From assembly GCF_000702445.1 (NCBI RefSeq), contig NZ_JNIF01000003.1:1-64000 (forward strand): a DNA stretch of 64,000 nucleotides, given 5' to 3'. The position numbers were made by a program, and so were the translations under genes. Below, one piece after another: positions 26,361-35,557 of the stretch (the stretch's first letter is position 1; every line of letters begins with the position of its first letter). This DNA is from Bryobacter aggregatus MPL3 (GTDB lineage: Bacteria > Acidobacteriota > Terriglobia > Bryobacterales > Bryobacteraceae). The notes below the pieces were generated by a model. That model saw only the letters and a program-made list of their open reading frames with translations. It had not been told where the DNA came from and did no database searches.

Positions 26361-26987
26361 ATGAAAAATCGTCGAATCCACAACTGGAGACCGTCCACCC
26401 TCGGCTCGCTGGCCTTGCTGGTGGTGATGGGCACCCCCTGCGCGCTGGCGTATCCACCAGCAGTCGGCATTCTGAGCCCGTCCCGGAATTGCCTGAGTTG
26501 CCACAAAAGTGAAGGGCCTTGGAAGGACTCGGCAAACCTGATCATCGATATCCTCGACAAGTCCTCGGGGAAGTCGTTGAAGCAAGAGGATGGGACTTTC
26601 TTAATTTCGGCGAAGCGTGGCGAACTGAAGACAGTTCTCACAGTCATCGGCTGGAAGGACGCCAAAGAAGAACTCTCACCGTACCGCAACGCCTGGATCT
26701 ATGTGGACCCAAAGAAAATCCCCGACCCCAGTTCTCTCAACAAGTTCGCACCAGGCTGGATGGTGAATCTCCCCGCGTCTTGCCGTATCGTAGGCGACAC
26801 GGTAGAAGCCTACGCGGGTGCGCAGTTGACCTCCCTTCCGATGACCTTACGTGCCGGGGATGACGCCAGTGATGCCGAGATCGAACTTCAGGTCATGCTC
26901 ACCCGTGGCGAATCAGTCAAGGGCGACCCCAAAAAAGGCATGTTGGGAAACTACTTCGCACGCCGCGTGCATTTGAAAGTCGAATGA
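26361..26987 (+). CDS. Exported single-CxxCH protein (cytochrome c-like)
   Basis: A 208-aa protein with a signal peptide of about 30 residues (hydrophobic SLALLVVMGTPCALA), then CLSCH at 44-48, the haem c attachment motif. The remainder is beta-rich with no second haem motif. A distal Met ligand cannot be chosen confidently. It could accept electrons from periplasmic sulfur oxidation, given its neighbours. No named family is recognised. Confidence 0.7.
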   Translation: MKNRRIHNWRPSTLGSLALLVVMGTPCALAYPPAVGILSPSRNCLSCHKSEGPWKDSANLIIDILDKSSGKSLKQEDGTFLISAKRGELKTVLTVIGWKDAKEELSPYRNAWIYVDPKKIPDPSSLNKFAPGWMVNLPASCRIVGDTVEAYAGAQLTSLPMTLRAGDDASDAEIELQVMLTRGESVKGDPKKGMLGNYFARRVHLKVE

Positions 26988-27166
26988 CGATATCTACCCG
27001 ACCATGTTTCAATCGGCTCCCCCTCTGATCGAGAACTGAAAAACGGCGCGGACGTTGCAGCAGTCCAGCATTTTCGACCTGTAACACCGGACCACTGAGT
27101 AGGCGAGGGCCTATGCCTCCTGTCCCAGCTCTATCGACACCATTTCGGTGAGAGGAGCGACACGAC

Positions 27167-28063
27167 CTAGCCTCCGGCCAGTTGGCTCATTCCTTGCAAC
27201 AGTCTGAGTAAGGCGGGTCCTAAGGTCACAAGCAACACGCAAGGGAAGATCAGAAAGAACACTGGGAAAATCAGTTTGACACTGGTCTTTCGCGCTTGCT
27301 CCTGCGCCACTTGCCGGCGGCGCAATCTCGTATACTTCGCATGATTCCGTAAAGCCGGCCCAAGCGAAGCGCCAAATCGATCCCCGTCCAGCAGTAGATT
27401 CGTCAGCTTCTTCACTTCTGGTTCACCCGTACGCATCACCAACCGGGCCAGAACATCGCTACGCGATTGCCCCGCACGCATCTCCAGGTGAGTCAGCGAC
27501 AATTCTTCACTGAGTTCCGGATAGACATGACGCAATTCCCTGCTGGTCTCCAGCATGGCGCTGTCGAGCGCCTGCCCAGCCTCCAGACTCAGCACCAGAA
27601 GGTCCAGCGCTGCCGGAAGAGCTTGGCGCAAGCGCCCCCGGCGGTTCGCTTCCATACTCTGCAAGCCACGATCCGGAATCAGATAGCCAATTCCGGCGCC
27701 ACAGAGCGAGAAAACAAGCGCCGCCAGCAGGTCGACCTCCAGCTCGACCCCAAGCAGCAGAAAGAGCATGGCGAATAAAAGAGCCGACACCGCCTTAATC
27801 CCGAAATAAGCCTGTAACGCATCCGGCTCCCGGTAGCCTGCCGCGATCAGACGCCGGCGGACCGGATGAGCAAGATCATTCGCAGCCGGCAGAATGCTAC
27901 CGATCTTTTCGAGAGTCTGCCGGATCGGGCCGTCATCCTGGTTCAAATCCACCCGGAGCACAGACTCGGCCACTGGAGCCGGTTCTCGCAAAAACCAATA
28001 ACCACCACCCAGCACCGCGAGCAGTACAAACAGGAAGCATCCGCTTAAAAGTAGGATTTCCAT
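27167..28063 (-). CDS. tadC: Tad pilus inner-membrane platform protein TadC
   Basis: A T2SF-domain protein of about 298 residues. An N-terminal membrane helix is followed by paired central helices (ALLFAMLFLLLGVE and LVFSLCGAGIGYL), the T2SF cytoplasmic domain at about 130-250 and a C-terminal membrane helix. The ATG at 28063 is chosen over a TTG nine bases upstream. TadC and TadB form the platform of Flp/Tad pilus or tight-adherence systems. It follows tadB with a short overlap or gap. Confidence 0.85.
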   Translation of the reverse strand: MEILLLSGCFLFVLLAVLGGGYWFLREPAPVAESVLRVDLNQDDGPIRQTLEKIGSILPAANDLAHPVRRRLIAAGYREPDALQAYFGIKAVSALLFAMLFLLLGVELEVDLLAALVFSLCGAGIGYLIPDRGLQSMEANRRGRLRQALPAALDLLVLSLEAGQALDSAMLETSRELRHVYPELSEELSLTHLEMRAGQSRSDVLARLVMRTGEPEVKKLTNLLLDGDRFGASLGPALRNHAKYTRLRRRQVAQEQARKTSVKLIFPVFFLIFPCVLLVTLGPALLRLLQGMSQLAGG

Positions 28064-28068
28064 AGCGT

Positions 28069-29028
28069 TCAAATGCGAATATCGAGAATCTTACGAATCA
28101 CAAAATGTGCCGCGATCAACAGGATCACAGCAGCCACCACCATATAGCGGCCCACCGGATTGTCATTCAGAATATCGAGATAGCCAGGTGCAGTAGAGTG
28201 CAGCATGACTGCAATACCAATCGGCAGCACGGTCAGCACGGCGCCAGTGAGCTTGCCATGCGCGGAAATCGCGCGGACCTCGCCCTCCAGCGCCCCGGAA
28301 TCTCGCACCCCCTCCGAGATGCGTGTGAGAATCTCGTGCAGCTTGCCGCCTGTGCGGCTTTGCATCCGTACGGCAGCCACAAACAGGCTGACGCTCACCA
28401 GAGGGATCCGCTGTACCAAATGATCGAGAGCCTGATCCCAACTGCGGCCCAGCTTCCACTCCTCAAGAACAATTCTGAATTCTCCACTCACCGGCTGTGC
28501 TGCTTCATAGGCCACCAGTTCGATGCCGGCCGCCAGTGCATGCCCGGCCCGCATAGCGCGCCCGAGCGTGTCGAGTGCATCAGGGAAGTTTTCTTCAAAG
28601 AGCAAAAAACGTTTCTGGCGCTTACTTCTGACATAAAAGAAGGGCGCTAGCATCGCTAGCACCGCGCCGCAAAGAACCCCCAACAGCGGCAGCCAGGCCA
28701 AACGAGACAAAATCACCCCCATCGACGCGCCGGCCAACAGCATCATCGCCGTGAAGCGCCCGACGGACCAACTCAATCCTGCTTCCGAAATGAGACGCCT
28801 CAAATTCGGCACAAATCGAAAGCGTTCGAGCAAGGTCGCCCAGAAAGAGATGCTTGATACCGTCTCTGTGCGTAACAGAAGCGGCTCGCCGTCTCTCCCC
28901 GCAAAGCCGTCCGATTCCCCTTCCACTAACGCTTCTGTTTTGAACCATCCAGAAGCAAAGTAAAGCCCTGCCACCACAAAAGCGAAGGTCGCGGTAAAAA
29001 TCAGCAGCAGAAGGAATGGACCCGACAT
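28069..29028 (-). CDS. tadB: Tad pilus inner-membrane platform protein TadB
   Basis: A 319-aa T2SF-domain protein. It has an N-terminal membrane helix, paired helices at about 90-135, the T2SF domain (DALDTLGRAMRAGHALAAGI near 150-170) and C-terminal helices ending FVIRKILDIRI. It is encoded directly after cpaB and before tadC, the usual order in Tad clusters. No ATPase, secretin or pilin gene is adjacent. Confidence 0.87.
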   Translation of the reverse strand: MSGPFLLLLIFTATFAFVVAGLYFASGWFKTEALVEGESDGFAGRDGEPLLLRTETVSSISFWATLLERFRFVPNLRRLISEAGLSWSVGRFTAMMLLAGASMGVILSRLAWLPLLGVLCGAVLAMLAPFFYVRSKRQKRFLLFEENFPDALDTLGRAMRAGHALAAGIELVAYEAAQPVSGEFRIVLEEWKLGRSWDQALDHLVQRIPLVSVSLFVAAVRMQSRTGGKLHEILTRISEGVRDSGALEGEVRAISAHGKLTGAVLTVLPIGIAVMLHSTAPGYLDILNDNPVGRYMVVAAVILLIAAHFVIRKILDIRI

Positions 29029-29036
29029 ATGGATCT

Positions 29037-30194
29037 CTACTTGGAGCGAACCGGCGTAATCACCAGCACGAGTTGCCCGCCCCTACCCTTGTGCCCGGCA
29101 TGAAAGCCGCTCACCACCGCGGACTGCTCTCCGCTCAGTTGCACCTTCGAATCGGCCTTTTGCGTGGCCGCGTCCGTCGAACTCGATTCCGGCTGGATCC
29201 GTAGGCGCACGTCCCCATCCGTTTGTCCGTCCAGCGCTTCCACCCGGACCTTCACGGACGACAGATCGGCAGCCTTCCAGATAAATTCCCCGGAACGGTC
29301 CGCCATCATGCGTGATGAGGCCAGTAAGGTTGATTTTTCCGCTTTCTGATTCTGCCCCACCTTCACCGACAAGGCATCATTCCCTGCCCCGGGCGCAAAC
29401 GAAGCCACTTGGTCCGCAGCCACCTCAAATAACCGGAAGTCCAGCTCTACGGGCCGGGAAACAGGCTTAGCCACCGCGAATTTCGTGGTCACCACAGGCC
29501 GCGGAGGCGCGGCCAAGCTCAGCACCGAGGTGGAGCCCAGAGGCACAATCTTCTCGTCGCCCCGATTGCGCAGCACCACCCGCAGCCGGGCGCCTGCATC
29601 GGCCACACTCAGACGTTCGGAATCCTGCGGTGAGCTCAAAACAGTGAGGACCGTGCGGCCCTGCAAATTCTGATTCGGTTCAGGCGGCACGATATTGAAC
29701 ACCGTCGCATTCTGCAGAAGGGTGCGGAGTTCGAGATCTGTTTCTCCGTTGCGATTGCGATTGATCAAGGCCTGCACATCGACTTTATCGCCGGGATGCA
29801 GCATTTGAACCACACTCGAAGAATCACTGATATGAAGCGTGACCGCGCGCATTCCATCTGGAATGCCGGCCGGCAGCCCTCGTTGGGCAGAAGGCGTCAG
29901 CACATGTTCCGTGAGCACAACATCACGGCCAAGATTTTCCGTCAGCCTGCGTCCGATGAGATCTTCCGGATGACTGGGCGCCGGTGAGCCAGGATCAGGA
30001 GCCGCGCTCAGGCGGAAATCCTCAGCCTTCACCACATGCCCTTTTTCCAGATCCTTCACCGCCACATAACGAAGAGTAGAAGCTGTTCTCGCCGACCCGT
30101 CCATGCGGGAAACGATCAAACCATAGAATATGCCTGTCGACACCACCGCGATAACGAGCGCGATAATCACCAGGGGGAGGACGTTCTTTTTCAT
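29037..30194 (-). CDS. cpaB: Flp pilus assembly protein CpaB/RcpC
   Basis: A 385-aa protein with an N-terminal membrane anchor (residues 6-28). A SAF domain near 40-100 (YVAVKDLEKGHVVKAEDF) follows, then the RcpC/CpaB periplasmic domain with HPGDKVDV near 135. The C-terminal third carries a long, less conserved extension. CpaB is a periplasmic component that helps position the Tad secretin. The tadB gene follows eight bases downstream. Confidence 0.87.
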   Translation of the reverse strand: MKKNVLPLVIIALVIAVVSTGIFYGLIVSRMDGSARTASTLRYVAVKDLEKGHVVKAEDFRLSAAPDPGSPAPSHPEDLIGRRLTENLGRDVVLTEHVLTPSAQRGLPAGIPDGMRAVTLHISDSSSVVQMLHPGDKVDVQALINRNRNGETDLELRTLLQNATVFNIVPPEPNQNLQGRTVLTVLSSPQDSERLSVADAGARLRVVLRNRGDEKIVPLGSTSVLSLAAPPRPVVTTKFAVAKPVSRPVELDFRLFEVAADQVASFAPGAGNDALSVKVGQNQKAEKSTLLASSRMMADRSGEFIWKAADLSSVKVRVEALDGQTDGDVRLRIQPESSSTDAATQKADSKVQLSGEQSAVVSGFHAGHKGRGGQLVLVITPVRSK

Positions 30195-30288
30195 GAGGCA
30201 ACATGCCGGACGAGCCTGACTTCTCGTACTCCGGTCTTAGGTCATGATCGGCCAATCGCCTCAGGGTCTTTAGGGTTCGACCTGAGTC

Positions 30289-31032
30289 CTATGATTTCTC
30301 GGCCAAAACCAGCAGACTTTGGCCAATTGGAAAACGGCCCCCCATCCGGATCCAGCCCGCTTCGATTTCAAGCGGCAGCCGCAGCAGCCGGTTCAGCAAC
30401 TGGCCTGGCATCTCGACGCCGCTGCGTGGCGCCTGCTGCGTCCATTCTTCCCAGACTCGGAACTTCAGCAGCGCAACCGGCAGCAGCAGCGAGTTCGCCG
30501 CGCTCAGATCGAGCACCCGAAACCCCGTCTCCTCCAAGACGCCGCGCAGCCGCGCCGCGTCAAAGCGCTGCTTTTCCCCAGCAAATTGTGAATGGCGGCT
30601 TCTCAAAATATCCAACGCCGACACGCGCAGGATCAGTTTGCCCCCGGGCCGCAGCACCCGGGCAAACTCCCGGAGCGCCTCGCGCTCGCCACCCCTTGGA
30701 AAATGTACAAGAACATCAAGGGACACCAGGCCGTCAAAACACGCATCGCGATACGGCAGCCGCGCGATATCGGTCTGCACCAGCCGGGGCAGGCCCGCCT
30801 CCAAGCCATAGCGCAGGCCCGCCTCATCGAGATCCACCGGAAACATGCGCCAGCCATAACGCCGCGCCAACCATTGCGACAGATAGCCGGTGCCGCAACC
30901 CGCCTCAAGGACGTCGGTCAATCGATCTCCCGGTAAGCGGGCGATCCAGGCCTCGAGGATCTGGCGCATCCCCGCAAACCACCACATCTCCTGCTCGGCG
31001 GCGGCGATGTTCTGAAACTCTGCTGGATTCAT
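30289..31032 (-). CDS. SAM-dependent methyltransferase
   Basis: A 247-aa class I methyltransferase. Motif I, VLEAGCGTGYLS, lies near residue 45, the Asp of the acidic loop is in PVDLDEA, and motif IV is SLDVLVHFP. The start is the ATG at 31032, which overlaps the epimerase stop as ATGA. Context places it in a sugar or glycolipid modification cluster. The acceptor is unknown. Confidence 0.8.
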   Translation of the reverse strand: MNPAEFQNIAAAEQEMWWFAGMRQILEAWIARLPGDRLTDVLEAGCGTGYLSQWLARRYGWRMFPVDLDEAGLRYGLEAGLPRLVQTDIARLPYRDACFDGLVSLDVLVHFPRGGEREALREFARVLRPGGKLILRVSALDILRSRHSQFAGEKQRFDAARLRGVLEETGFRVLDLSAANSLLLPVALLKFRVWEEWTQQAPRSGVEMPGQLLNRLLRLPLEIEAGWIRMGGRFPIGQSLLVLAEKS

Positions 31033-32075
31033 CGGCTTATGGTGAATTCCAGCCGGCGGCGGATGCCGGCATGCTCCGGCAACTCGCGGCGCAGCTCCTC
31101 TTGCGGGTCGAGATAGGCCGCAAACCACAATCGATAAAAGTCCATCGTCCGCCGTACTCCCTCGCCAAAGCTCGTCCGCGGACGCCAGCCGAGCACTCGC
31201 TCCGCCCTCCGGCTGTCGGTGTAGTAGCTTCCGATATCGATCGGCTGCAGATGCGCCGGAAACGGAACCCGCCGCGCCTCGCCGCCAATCTCTTCCGCAA
31301 TCTCGCGCAGCATCAATGGCTCCGCGCCACCGATGTTGTACTCCCGTTCGACACAACCATGGGCGACCCCGGCCAGCAAAAAAGCCTCCGCAACATCATC
31401 GACATAAACCGGGTCCCGCAGTTGCTCGCCATCCCCATAGACCGCCAGTGGCTCGCCCAACAACGCCTTCCGAAAGAAGACACCCAGAAAGCCTTGCCCC
31501 GCGATATTCAAGCTCATCCGCGGACCGTACACATTAGTGAGCAGCAGCACCATCGCGTCGAGTTCGCCCAGTTCGCTCATCATCAGGTGGTACATCGTCG
31601 CGGCGTACTTGTGGACGCCGTTGAAGTCGATCGGACGGATCGGATGCTGCTCGTCGACAGGAAGGTAGCGGGGCCGTCCAAAGGTCTGGCGCGTTCCGGC
31701 ATAGACAATGCGCACCCCGCGATTCACCCGGCGGCAAGCATCGAGAAACCTCAACTGCGACAGCGTATTGAGGTGCAGGTCCCGCTCCGGATACTCCATC
31801 GAATGGATGTGACTGATCTCGCCCGCCAGATTGAACACCACCTGCGCCCGCGCGAGCGCCTCTTCGATTGCCGCTGGCTCGCTCAGATCCGCTTCGATCA
31901 CCCGCACTCCGCTGCCCGCTAGATTCGCCCGGTTGCCGCCACAGCCCGCAACCAGCGAGTCCACCACCGTCACCGAAGCGCCCAATTCTTCCAGGCGCAA
32001 CGCAAGATTGCTGCCGATGAAGCCCAGTCCCCCAGTCACCAGCACCCGCATTCCTTGATAGGCGGCAAGGCTCAT
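31029..32075 (-). CDS. NAD-dependent epimerase/dehydratase (extended SDR)
   Basis: About 348 residues. The Rossmann motif is TGGLGFIGSN. The active-site pair appears as YAGTRQTFG (Tyr/Thr region), with a HKYAATMY YxxxK motif near residue 165. Nucleotide-sugar binding residues follow. It is similar in layout to UDP-glucose 4-epimerase-type proteins, and the exact sugar is unknown. It starts by an ATGA overlap with the aminotransferase. A later ATG (MRVLVTGG) is also possible. Confidence 0.85.
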   Translation of the reverse strand: MSLAAYQGMRVLVTGGLGFIGSNLALRLEELGASVTVVDSLVAGCGGNRANLAGSGVRVIEADLSEPAAIEEALARAQVVFNLAGEISHIHSMEYPERDLHLNTLSQLRFLDACRRVNRGVRIVYAGTRQTFGRPRYLPVDEQHPIRPIDFNGVHKYAATMYHLMMSELGELDAMVLLLTNVYGPRMSLNIAGQGFLGVFFRKALLGEPLAVYGDGEQLRDPVYVDDVAEAFLLAGVAHGCVEREYNIGGAEPLMLREIAEEIGGEARRVPFPAHLQPIDIGSYYTDSRRAERVLGWRPRTSFGEGVRRTMDFYRLWFAAYLDPQEELRRELPEHAGIRRRLEFTISR

Positions 32076-33163
32076 TGCTTGTAGAAGCCGATTACCGCTT
32101 CGGCCGTCTCCCGCACCTGATCTTCCGGCAACTGCGGCCAAAGCGGCAGGGACAGAATCTCGCGCGCCGCGCGTTCCGCATGCGGCAGATCGCCCTTCTT
32201 CTGCTTGGCCCCGGAGAAGGCCGGATGCAGATGCAACGGCACCGGATAATGAATCCCCGCGCCAATTCCCGCTTGTGTCAGATGCTCCCGCAAGCGATCC
32301 CGGCGCTCGGCGCGGATCACATACAGGTGGCAAACGCTGTTCGCCGCGCGGCGCAACAACTGCACACCCGCCAGGCCGCGCAACATCTCATCGTAGATCG
32401 CCGCCAGCCGGCGCCGCTTCTCATTCCAGACCTCGAGTTGCGGCAGAAACGCGTTCAGATAACAGCACTGCATCTCGTCAAGACGGGCATTGATGCCAGG
32501 GACAACGGCCACCTGATTCGGACCCCGCCCGCCATCGCGCGCCTGGCGCAAGCGCTGCGCCACGCTCTCCTTCGCCGTCAGAATCGCACCACCGTCCCCC
32601 AGACAACCCAGATTCTTGGTCGGGTAAAAGCTCAAAGCCACGTAGTTCCCATATTCGGTAAAAGGCATCGCGCCATGCGCCTGGCAAGCATCCTGCACCA
32701 GCTTCAGCTTTGCCTGTTTCGCGAGCTTCGCGATCTTCCCGATCGCGCACGGCTGCCCATACAGATGCACCGGCAGCAAGGCGGCGGTCTTTGAGCCGAT
32801 GCGATCAGCGATGTCCTTCGGGTCCACCTGCAAAGTCTCAAGGTCAATATCGGCAAAGCGCGGCGTCGCCCCGGCAGCCAGCACCGCAACCGCACTAAAG
32901 GGCGCCGTCAGCGCCGGCACAATCACCTGCTGCTTCGCGCTCGTCACCCCGGCATCGCGCAGACATAGCTCAATCGCGCTCGACCCGGAACTCACCCCCA
33001 CCGCATCCACCGCGCCCAGACTCTTTGCGAGATCCCTCTCAAAGCGCTCCAATTCCGGCCCCAGAATAAACACGCCGCGCTCATACAGCGCAGCCAGATT
33101 CGCTTCCCAGGCGGCGCGCGTTTCTTCGATCGCCGGCTTCAGATTAACTATTGGAATGCGCAT
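32072..33163 (-). CDS. DegT/DnrJ/EryC1 sugar aminotransferase
   Basis: A 363-aa PLP enzyme that aminates keto-sugars. Visible family residues are Asp158 in VQDAC and the PLP lysine, Lys183, in SFYPTKNLG, followed by GDGGAI. Coupled to the epimerase downstream and overlapping the glycosyltransferase gene by 20 bases, it suggests synthesis and transfer of an amino sugar. Confidence 0.9.
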   Translation of the reverse strand: MRIPIVNLKPAIEETRAAWEANLAALYERGVFILGPELERFERDLAKSLGAVDAVGVSSGSSAIELCLRDAGVTSAKQQVIVPALTAPFSAVAVLAAGATPRFADIDLETLQVDPKDIADRIGSKTAALLPVHLYGQPCAIGKIAKLAKQAKLKLVQDACQAHGAMPFTEYGNYVALSFYPTKNLGCLGDGGAILTAKESVAQRLRQARDGGRGPNQVAVVPGINARLDEMQCCYLNAFLPQLEVWNEKRRRLAAIYDEMLRGLAGVQLLRRAANSVCHLYVIRAERRDRLREHLTQAGIGAGIHYPVPLHLHPAFSGAKQKKGDLPHAERAAREILSLPLWPQLPEDQVRETAEAVIGFYKQ

Positions 33164-33884
33164 CGGCCCGCTTCATTCCCAGCCGAGGCATCACCAGCAA
33201 CCACCACCACAGCCGGAACAACTGGTAGAAGGTCGTCATGAGGCTTCGAATCCTAAAAAACTGGCTCCTGCCATGCTGGCGCGGATAGTGATGGACTCCC
33301 ACCTCCGCCACCTCCATGCCACACAGTTCCAGCTTGCGAACCAGTTCGACACAGACCGTCCCCGAGGTCGACTCTAAGTCCGCCAGCAAACTCCGCCGGA
33401 TGAAGCGAAAGTCACAATCGATATCGCGAAGATGAACGCCAAATAAGAAACGCGCAAACTGGTTATACGCTTTGCCGATCACAATGCGATGCCAGGGATC
33501 GTTGCGTTCTAATTTGTAGCCGTTGACAAAGGACACTCCCGGCCGCATCAACGGAAACAGCTTTGTCATCTCACCGACATCGTATTGCCCATCGCCGTCG
33601 GTATAAAAGACAAACTCTTTCGTCGCCGCCGCAAAGCCGCTCCGCAGCGCCGCGCCGTAGCCGCGATTCACCGGATGCGTCACAATACGCAGCCGAGGAC
33701 CATGAAGAGAAACTAACTCCTCAAGCACCGCGCCGGTACAATCCGCACTGCCGTCATTAATGACAATTACTTCATAATCAACAACATTGGCTGCCAACAC
33801 ACGGAAGGTCTTGCCAATTAACTCAGGCAAGGACGGTGCATCATTAAAAGCAGGAAAGAATACGCTGACCCCAAAGGGAAACAT
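33144..33884 (-). CDS. Family 2 glycosyltransferase (polyprenyl-phosphate type)
   Basis: A 246-aa GT-A enzyme. The N-terminal strand is VSVFFPAFND, with VINDGSAD near residue 42 and a catalytic acidic motif, TDGDGQYD, near 95-102. The C-terminal hydrophobic, Trp-rich segment (about 215-235) may contact the membrane. It resembles dolichyl- or undecaprenyl-phosphate mannosyl/glucosyl transferases. It heads the four-gene glycan operon. Confidence 0.87.
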   Translation of the reverse strand: MFPFGVSVFFPAFNDAPSLPELIGKTFRVLAANVVDYEVIVINDGSADCTGAVLEELVSLHGPRLRIVTHPVNRGYGAALRSGFAAATKEFVFYTDGDGQYDVGEMTKLFPLMRPGVSFVNGYKLERNDPWHRIVIGKAYNQFARFLFGVHLRDIDCDFRFIRRSLLADLESTSGTVCVELVRKLELCGMEVAEVGVHHYPRQHGRSQFFRIRSLMTTFYQLFRLWWWLLVMPRLGMKRADAHSNS

Positions 33885-33909
33885 GTGCTGAGAAAGACGT
33901 TAGCGCAAG

Positions 33910-35535
33910 CTAAGGCTTCTTGGCAATCACTAAGGTGACATCATCCGCATAAGGAGCTCCGGCGCACCAACTATGGAGGTCTTGCATCACCCCTTCGATC
34001 ATGTGCAGCGCGCTCTGGCTCGAGCGGTTCAGAATCGCCATCGAGATCCGCATCTCGCCAAATTCCTCATCGACACCCGTCGGCATCGCCTCGCTTACTC
34101 CGTCGCTGTACATCACCAGCGTGTCGCCCTTGTGGATGGCGCTGCGGTGCTCGGTGTACTGGGCGGTGGGCAGGATCCCCAGAATGATGCCGCCGCCTTC
34201 GAGCCTCTCCGTCAAGCCGCTCGCCTTCACCAGCAGCGGCGGATTGTGGCCGGCATTGCAATAGCGAATCTCGCCGCTCGCCGGATCGAGAATCGCGAGA
34301 AAGAAAGTGATGAAGCGATTGTCCGGGCAATTCGGGGAGATGCTGCGATTCAGGCGCGTGACGATGCTCGCCGGATTCTCGTCGGTCTCTACCAGAATCT
34401 GCAAGCGCGCCTGCAAGCTCGACATCAACATCGCCGCCGGCATCCCCTTGCCAGCGACGTCGCCCACCGCAATCGCAACCTTGCCGTCCGAGAGCTGAAA
34501 GAAATCGTAGTAGTCACCGCCCACCGTACGGCAGGGCAGATTCAAGCCCGCCACATCCATGCCCGGCACCACGGGCGGCCGTGTGGGCAGCAGACTGCGC
34601 TGGATCTCGCCCGCTTGCGAAAGCTCCTTGGCCATCATCCGTTCCTGGGCTTCCACCTCGTTCAGGCGGGCATGCTCAATCCGGATCGCGGCCACATTCG
34701 ACATGACGGTCAGCAGACTCAAATCCTCTTTCGAGAACTCACGCGTGATATCTGGCATATCGATATACAACAGCCCGATCACCTTCTCATTCGTCTGCAG
34801 CGGCACGGCCATGAAGCTGCGCACGCGCTGCATCACGATGCTGGCCTGCATCTTGAACACCTCATCCATCGTCGTGTCCAAAACCAGCAGCGAATTCTTA
34901 TCGCGAATCACCTGGTCGCGAATCGTCTTTGAGATGCGAAAGCCTTCTCCGCGATTCGCCCGCGGCTCGAGCACCTCGCCTTCGAGGGTCATCAATACAC
35001 CTCGCGAGCCCCCCACCGCTTCCACCGAAAGATCGAGAATCAACTGGAAGAGTTCGCTCAGATCCCGGTGCCCGGCCAGCTCCCGGCCAGCCCGCACCAG
35101 CGCCGCGGCGTGCCGCTCATTCGACATCGATTGCGCCGGAGTGACGTCCTTCAGGCTCGAAACCACGGTATTGGCCGGCGCCGATTCGACATCGGCATGC
35201 TCGACAAACATCACCGTCTGGTTGATCGCAGCGGGCTCATCCTCGCCGCCAAAGCTGATTTGCAGATGCCCGGCATGAATGATGTCGCCGTTGGCCAAAG
35301 GAGTCGAGTTGGCGATGCGAAACCCGTTCACAGTCGTCCCGTTCTTGCTCCCCAAGTCCCGGACATGCCAGACGCCATCAATCTTCTCAAAGCTCAGATG
35401 TTGGCGCGAAAGCCCAAAATCTTCCGCATAACAAAGCTCATTGGTGGTCGCACGGCCTAAGCCAACCAGTGCTCCCTGAAGAGGGAAATTACGAGTTGCT
35501 CCGTCCTGCGTGCGAATGCTGAGTTCCAATGCCAT
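33910..35535 (-). CDS. FHA-GAF-PP2C (SpoIIE/RsbU-type) phosphatase
   Basis: A 541-aa protein. The FHA domain occupies about residues 20-95 (LSRQHLSF, DLGSKNGTTVNG). The GAF domain occupies about 140-290. The SpoIIE-type PP2C phosphatase domain occupies about 330-540, with GGDYYDFF, VGDVAGKG and YSDGVSEA, the metal-binding Asp motifs. FHA binds phosphothreonine, so it may read a Ser/Thr kinase signal and act on an anti-sigma antagonist. No partner-switch genes are adjacent. Confidence 0.9.
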   Translation of the reverse strand: MALELSIRTQDGATRNFPLQGALVGLGRATTNELCYAEDFGLSRQHLSFEKIDGVWHVRDLGSKNGTTVNGFRIANSTPLANGDIIHAGHLQISFGGEDEPAAINQTVMFVEHADVESAPANTVVSSLKDVTPAQSMSNERHAAALVRAGRELAGHRDLSELFQLILDLSVEAVGGSRGVLMTLEGEVLEPRANRGEGFRISKTIRDQVIRDKNSLLVLDTTMDEVFKMQASIVMQRVRSFMAVPLQTNEKVIGLLYIDMPDITREFSKEDLSLLTVMSNVAAIRIEHARLNEVEAQERMMAKELSQAGEIQRSLLPTRPPVVPGMDVAGLNLPCRTVGGDYYDFFQLSDGKVAIAVGDVAGKGMPAAMLMSSLQARLQILVETDENPASIVTRLNRSISPNCPDNRFITFFLAILDPASGEIRYCNAGHNPPLLVKASGLTERLEGGGIILGILPTAQYTEHRSAIHKGDTLVMYSDGVSEAMPTGVDEEFGEMRISMAILNRSSQSALHMIEGVMQDLHSWCAGAPYADDVTLVIAKKP

Positions 35536-35557
35536 GGGCTGACTCTTTATAGTAACG

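Noticed and set aside
30036-31922. 628-codon open frame on the plus strand
   Set aside because: It is antisense to CpaB, the methyltransferase and the epimerase, and is rich in Pro, Arg and Ala, as expected for a shadow in high-GC DNA.
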